From Pseudomonadota bacterium (GTDB taxonomy: Bacteria; Pseudomonadota; Gammaproteobacteria; Burkholderiales; Rhodocyclaceae), in the NCBI GenBank assembly GCA_021782315.1, contig JAJXVG010000007.1:1-39869 (forward strand): 39,869 bases of DNA, read 5' to 3'. A program made the position numbers and the translations under genes. Shown here one piece after another: positions 36,089 to 39,869 of this stretch (position 1 is its first letter; each line of letters opens with the position of its first letter). Below the pieces are notes generated by a model. The model searched no databases. It was given only the letters and a program-made list of their open reading frames with translations, and had not been told where the DNA came from.

Positions 36089-36634
36089 ATGTCTTTCAAT
36101 CCCGAGCAATTCGCCGCCGCCAACAAGGCCGCCATCGATTCCCTGCTGTCCGTTGCCAACACCGCCCTGGCTTCCGCCGAGCGTATCGCCACCCTGAATC
36201 TCGATACCGCCCGCTCCGTGATGGAAGACTCCGTTTCCAACGCCAAGGCCCTGATGGGCGCCAAAGACCCCCAGGAAGCCCTGTCCATCCAGGCCGCCCT
36301 GGCCCAGCCGAGCGTCGAGAAGGCCGTTGCCTATTCGCGTTCGGTCATGGAAATCTCCACCGAAACCCAGGAACAGGTCGTCAAGATGGTTGAAGCCCAA
36401 TTCGGCGACTTCCAGAAGACCGTTGCCGAGATGCTGGAAAAAGCCGCCAAGTCCGCGCCGGCCGGCTCCGACGTTGCCGTCGCCGCCGTTCAAAGCGCCA
36501 TTGCCGCCGCCAATTCCGCTTTCGACAATATGCGCAAGACCGCCAAGCAAGTGACCGAAATCGCCCAGAACAACGTTGCCGCTGCCACCAGCGCCACCGT
36601 CAAGGCCGCCAAGAAGACCGCTGCCGCCAAGTAA
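36089..36634 (+). CDS. Phasin family protein (PHA-granule surface protein)
   Basis: The 181-residue protein starts MSFNPEQFAAANKAAIDSLL, the standard start of betaproteobacterial phasins (TIGR01841/PhaP type). The rest is almost wholly amphipathic helix rich in Ala, with a basic Ala/Lys tail (KAAKKTAAAK). Phasins coat polyhydroxyalkanoate granules and set their number and size. The track ORF starts 29 codons earlier; the ATG at 36089 has AAGGAG six bases upstream and the family N-terminus. It is closed by a strong bidirectional terminator. The basic tail could touch DNA, as described for some phasin-like proteins. Confidence 0.95.
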   Translation: MSFNPEQFAAANKAAIDSLLSVANTALASAERIATLNLDTARSVMEDSVSNAKALMGAKDPQEALSIQAALAQPSVEKAVAYSRSVMEISTETQEQVVKMVEAQFGDFQKTVAEMLEKAAKSAPAGSDVAVAAVQSAIAAANSAFDNMRKTAKQVTEIAQNNVAAATSATVKAAKKTAAAK

Positions 36635-36651
36635 TTCCGGTTCCGGCCAGA

Positions 36652-36680
36652 AAAAAGCCCGCGGCGTCGCGGGCTTTTTC
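36652..36680. terminator. Bidirectional intrinsic terminator between phasin and alpha-E genes
   Basis: The stem AAAAAGCCCGCG / CGCGGGCTTTTT with loop GCGT has a T-run on both strands. It ends the phasin mRNA 18 bp after the stop. It can also end the convergent ATP-grasp/alpha-E mRNA. Confidence 0.92.
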
Positions 36681-36740
36681 ACGCCTGCAATCCGGCGGCG
36701 GGGTCGCCCCGGGCCGCGAAAAGGGAGTTAAAAAAGAATA

Positions 36741-37688
36741 TCAAGCGTCTTCGCTTGTCGGCACCAGGAAGTCCTTGCTGATGCCGTTGCCGAGGAGATA
36801 GATACGATCCATGAAGTCGGTCAGCCATTCGTGCAGGCCATGCTCGAGGATATCCTCGATCCGCCCGTAGCGTAGTTGGGCGTTCAGCATGCCCGCCTGA
36901 CGCAGGGTTTCGCCGGAATGACCGTTGGCGACCAGTTCCAGGTTCTTGACGACGCTGTTCAGGCAGAATTGCAGGGAACGCGGCATGTCCTTGTTGAAAA
37001 TCAGCAGTTCGGCCACCCGCGCCGGGGTGATGACGTCGCGGTAAACCTTGCGGTAGACCTCGAAAGCCGAGACCGAGCGCAGCAGGGCCCCCCATTCGTA
37101 GAAATCGCTAGCCCCTTCATCATCCTGTCGACGCAGCACGTGGTATTTGACATCGAGGATGCGGGCCGTGTTGTCGGCCCGTTCGAGCAGGGTGCCGAGA
37201 CGAATGAAATGGTAGGCCTCGTCCTGGAGCAAGGTGCCGAGCGTCGTGCCGCGCGACAGGGAGGAGCGCATTTTGACCCACTCGAAATACTCGCCGATAC
37301 CGGCGTTCAAAAGTTGCTCGAAGCTCTTTTCCCGTGCTTCCAACCAGGTGCAGTTGAGCGTTTCCCACATTTCCGTGGTCAGCGTGCCGCGTACGGCGTG
37401 GGCATTTTCGCGGGCCATGCGCAGGCAACTGTGGATGGAAGAGAAATTGTCCGGGTCGCTGACCATGAAATGGAGGACGTTTTCTCCGCTGACCTCGGCA
37501 TATTTCGCCGCGTAGGCCTCGTCAAGGCTGTTCAGAGCGATGATGGCATGCCAGTTCTGATTGGCCGCATCGAGCGATTGGGGTACCAGTGACATCTGAT
37601 AAGTGACGTCGAGCAGGCGGGCTAGATTCTCCGCCCGCTCGATATAACGGGACATCCAGAACAGGTGATCGGCAGTTCGACTCAGCAT
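36741..37688 (-). CDS. Alpha-E domain protein (DUF403, COG2307)
   Basis: The 315-residue all-helical protein starts MLSRTADHLFWMSRYIERAE and contains the conserved E-R motif that names the family (RYIERAENLARLLDV). It corresponds to the C-terminal domain of the fusion at 16501-19020, but here it is a separate gene. It starts 3 nt after the ATP-grasp stop, so the two are co-translated. Its biochemical role is not established, but close association with circularly permuted ATP-grasp enzymes suggests it works in the same reaction. Length is normal. Confidence 0.94.
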   Translation of the reverse strand: MLSRTADHLFWMSRYIERAENLARLLDVTYQMSLVPQSLDAANQNWHAIIALNSLDEAYAAKYAEVSGENVLHFMVSDPDNFSSIHSCLRMARENAHAVRGTLTTEMWETLNCTWLEAREKSFEQLLNAGIGEYFEWVKMRSSLSRGTTLGTLLQDEAYHFIRLGTLLERADNTARILDVKYHVLRRQDDEGASDFYEWGALLRSVSAFEVYRKVYRDVITPARVAELLIFNKDMPRSLQFCLNSVVKNLELVANGHSGETLRQAGMLNAQLRYGRIEDILEHGLHEWLTDFMDRIYLLGNGISKDFLVPTSEDA

Positions 37689-37691
37689 GGT

Positions 37692-39104
37692 TTAATTCTC
37701 CAGGACCCAGGTATCTTTGGTGCCGCCGCCCTGCGATGAATTGACGACGAGCGACCCCCGGGTCAAGGCCACCCGGCTCAGCCCGCCCGGCACCATGTCC
37801 ACGCACCTGCCCGAGGAAAGCACGAAGGGGCGCAGGTCGAGGTGACGCGGCGCGATGCCCTCCTCGACGAAGGTCGGGCAGTTGGAGAGGGCCAGGGTCG
37901 GCTGGGCGATATAACCGTCCGGCTTGGCCAGCAGCAATTGGCGGAAGTGTTCGATCTGCGCCCGGGTCGAGGCCGGACCGACCAGCATGCCGTAACCGCC
38001 TGCGCCATGCACCTCCTTGACGACCAGTTCGGCCAGGTTGGCGAGCACGTAGGCGAGGTCGTCCGGCTTGCGGCACATGTAGGTCGGCACATTGTTCAGG
38101 CTCGGTTCCTCGCCGAGGTAGAAACGGATCATGTCCGGCACGTAGGGATAAATCGACTTGTCGTCGGCGACGCCGGTACCGATGGCATTGGACAGTGTAA
38201 CGTTGCCGGCCTGGTAAGCCTTGAGTATGCCCGGCACACCGAGCGACGAATCGGCACGGAAGGCCAGCGGATCGAGAAAATCGTCGTCGATGCGGCGATA
38301 GATGACGTCGACCCGCTGCGGCCCCTGCGTCGTCCGCATGTAAACCACCTCGTCCTTGACGAAGAGGTCGCGTCCCTCGACCAGTTCAACCCCCATCTGC
38401 TGCGCCAGGAAGGTATGTTCGAAATAGGCGCTGTTGTAGGCGCCCGGGGTCAGCACGACGACAGTCGGATTCGACACCCCCTTGGGCGCCACGGCACGCA
38501 GCTTTTCGAGCAGCATGTCCGGGTAATGCTGAACTGGCGCCACCTTGTGCCTGGCGAACAGTTCCGGAAAGAGGCGCATCATCATCTTGCGGTCTTCCAG
38601 CATGTACGACACGCCGGAAGGCACCCGCAGGTTGTCTTCCAGTACGTAGAACTCCCCCTCGCCGGCGCGGACGATATCGACCCCGGCGATGTGGGCGTAA
38701 ACGCCACCCGGCAGATCGACCCCCTTCATCTCGGGGCGATACTGGGCATTGTTGAGTACCTGTTCGGCCGGGATCTTGCCTGCCTTGAGGATTTCCTGAT
38801 CGTGATAGACATCGTGCAGGAACATGTTCAAGGCCTTGACCCGCTGACGCAGCCCCGAATGCAGCGATTTCCACTCGGCCGCCGGAATGATGCGCGGAAT
38901 GATGTCGAAGGGAATCAACCTTTCCTTCCCTGCCTCTTCGCCATAAACCGCAAAGGTGATGCCGACCCGGTGAAAGGCGAGATCGGCCTCCGCCCGTTTG
39001 CGCTCTATGCGTTCGGGCGGCGTCGCCCTCAGCCACTCGTCGTATCCCTTGTAATGCGTGCGGACGCCGCCGGCGGCGTCCACCATCTCGTTATAGAAGT
39101 TCAT
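37692..39104 (-). CDS. Circularly permuted ATP-grasp protein (COG2308)
   Basis: The 470-residue protein matches the N-terminal half of the fusion at 16501-19020 block by block: VEGRDLFVKDEVVYMRT, IYRRIDDDFLDPLAFRADSSLG, LVVKEVHGAGGYGMLVG. ATP-grasp enzymes activate a carboxylate with ATP and join it to an amine. The N-terminal region has the family block YDEWLRATPPERIERKRAEA. The ATG start is preceded by GAGTGG. Unlike the first locus, no transglutaminase or DUF2126 gene is beside it; the neighbours are a phasin (convergent) and a thiolase. The substrate is unknown. Confidence 0.94.
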   Translation of the reverse strand: MNFYNEMVDAAGGVRTHYKGYDEWLRATPPERIERKRAEADLAFHRVGITFAVYGEEAGKERLIPFDIIPRIIPAAEWKSLHSGLRQRVKALNMFLHDVYHDQEILKAGKIPAEQVLNNAQYRPEMKGVDLPGGVYAHIAGVDIVRAGEGEFYVLEDNLRVPSGVSYMLEDRKMMMRLFPELFARHKVAPVQHYPDMLLEKLRAVAPKGVSNPTVVVLTPGAYNSAYFEHTFLAQQMGVELVEGRDLFVKDEVVYMRTTQGPQRVDVIYRRIDDDFLDPLAFRADSSLGVPGILKAYQAGNVTLSNAIGTGVADDKSIYPYVPDMIRFYLGEEPSLNNVPTYMCRKPDDLAYVLANLAELVVKEVHGAGGYGMLVGPASTRAQIEHFRQLLLAKPDGYIAQPTLALSNCPTFVEEGIAPRHLDLRPFVLSSGRCVDMVPGGLSRVALTRGSLVVNSSQGGGTKDTWVLEN

Positions 39105-39249
39105 TTTTCCACTCGTCGCTAAGGATGCCTTGCAGCGGTTTCAGCAGGTTCCATGCCACCCGCAAACCAGCTTTAAATCATGCGCCGAATACCACTTTCG
39201 AACTATTGACGCACCGCAAAGGTGCTGCATATTTTCAAGATGGTGCAAT

Positions 39250-39283
39250 AAAAAAACCCGCCGGATCGCTCCGGCGGGTTTTC
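39250..39283 (-). terminator. Intrinsic terminator after the thiolase gene
   Basis: On the minus strand the stem AAACCCGCCGGA / TCCGGCGGGTTT with a 4-nt loop is followed by TTTTTATTG, 20 bp after the thiolase stop. The plus strand also ends in a short T-run. Confidence 0.9.
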
Positions 39284-39302
39284 ATTTGCAACAACGCCGG
39301 AG

Positions 39303-39869
39303 TCAGGCGCGTTCGAAAATGACCGCGATACCTTGACCGCCGCCGATACACATGGTGACCAGCGCATACTTGCCGCCGATGCGTTCCAGTTCGTACAGGG
39401 CCTTGGTGGCGATGAAGGCGCCGGAGCAGCCGACCGGGTGGCCGAGGGCGATGGCGCCGCCGTTCGGGTTGGTCTTGGCCGGGTCCAGGCCGAGCACCTT
39501 GGAAACGGTCAGCGCCTGGGCGGCAAAGGCTTCGTTGGACTCGATGACATCCATCTGGTCCAGCGTCAGGCCTGCCTTCTTCAGGGCCAGCCTGGTGGCC
39601 GGAATCGGCCCCTCGCCCATGACATCGTTCGGCACGCCGGCGACGGCATAACCGGCGATACGCGCCATGGCCTTGTGACCGGCCTTGGCGGCGACATCGG
39701 CAGCAGCCAGCACAAAGAAGGCGGCACCGTCGTTGATGCCCGAGGCGTTACCGGCCGTGACCGTACCGTCCTTCTTGAAGGCCGGCTTCATCTTGGCCAG
39801 GGATTCCATGGTCGTGCCGCGCTTCAGATGCTCGTCTGTATCGAACACCACTTCGCCCTTGCGGGTCTG
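39303..39869 (-). CDS. Acetyl-CoA acetyltransferase (beta-ketothiolase), C-terminal part (partial)
   Basis: The ORF runs off the right edge; 188 residues and the stop are present. DGTVTAGNASGINDGAA, ESNEAFAAQAL, GGAIALGHPVGCSGA and TMCIGGGQGIAVIFERA are conserved thiolase blocks. GHP supplies the catalytic His, and the Cys of CIGGGQG is the acid/base Cys. The nucleophilic Cys is outside the window. Biosynthetic thiolases of this type condense two acetyl-CoA to acetoacetyl-CoA, the first step of PHB synthesis. A role with the phasin 2.7 kb away is plausible, but no phaB or phaC is visible, and it could serve fatty-acid or butanoate metabolism instead. The track start at 39851 is not the real start. 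Confidence 0.95.
   Translation of the reverse strand, partial: QTRKGEVVFDTDEHLKRGTTMESLAKMKPAFKKDGTVTAGNASGINDGAAFFVLAAADVAAKAGHKAMARIAGYAVAGVPNDVMGEGPIPATRLALKKAGLTLDQMDVIESNEAFAAQALTVSKVLGLDPAKTNPNGGAIALGHPVGCSGAFIATKALYELERIGGKYALVTMCIGGGQGIAVIFERA

Noticed and set aside
1-39869. CRISPR arrays, tRNA/rRNA genes, insertion sequences, prophage or toxin-antitoxin loci
   Set aside because: No regularly spaced repeats, no cloverleaf or rRNA-like sequence, and no transposase, integrase or toxin family was recognised by eye. A tRNAscan or ISfinder run could overturn this.

Overview
The window looks like a chromosomal stretch of a GC-rich betaproteobacterium, most likely a Rhodocyclales member (Dechloromonas/Azonexus-like). 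This rests on gene content and neighbourhoods: rho-rpmE; orn / M48 protease / rsgA; PAS-rich hybrid kinases; a phasin and a thiolase that suggest polyhydroxyalkanoate storage; a Kup potassium transporter. No tRNA, rRNA, insertion sequence, phage gene or CRISPR array was seen. The taxon is inference, since no marker could be searched.

Layout. 1-5 kb is housekeeping: the 3' end of rho, rpmE, an ArnT/PMT-type glycosyltransferase, orn (reverse), an M48 membrane protease and the circularly permuted GTPase rsgA. 5-14.3 kb is a tightly coupled signalling operon: an HD-GYP response regulator, then two giant hybrid histidine kinases. The second kinase carries four CBS domains ahead of its PAS and GAF sensors. 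14.3-22.5 kb, reverse strand, holds a flavoprotein, a transglutaminase-like protein, a fused circularly permuted ATP-grasp/alpha-E protein and a transglutaminase-DUF2126 (putative amidoligase) protein. 22.6-26.2 kb has a VOC protein, a TonB-like protein, a c'-type cytochrome lipoprotein and a large FAD-dependent oxidoreductase.

26.2-31.5 kb is visibly more AT-rich and looser, with several gene-poor gaps. It contains a soluble chemoreceptor with a zinc-binding CZB domain. It also contains a membrane chemoreceptor whose frame is broken by an 8-bp tandem duplication; removing one copy restores a normal receptor. Next come a stand-alone cyclic-nucleotide-binding-domain protein and a small ParA-type ATPase. 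The ATPase is divergent from a Lys/Ala/Pro-rich protein ending in a ribbon-helix-helix-like domain, with a 26-bp palindrome in the shared promoter region. 32-39.9 kb holds kup, a BaiN-type flavoprotein, a phasin, a second unfused pair of alpha-E and ATP-grasp genes, and the 3' part of a thiolase gene.

How the genes fit together. The signalling operon probably links several sensory inputs to c-di-GMP hydrolysis by the HD-GYP regulator. The two ATP-grasp/alpha-E loci belong to a gene family predicted, but to my knowledge not biochemically established, to make or attach peptide-like amide-linked products. Here one copy is fused and sits with two transglutaminase-like proteins, and the other is split and alone. 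The ParA / RHH-like pair resembles a chromosomal type Ib partition module and may position a cellular cargo. The most concrete unusual observation is the slippage-type frameshift in the chemoreceptor gene.
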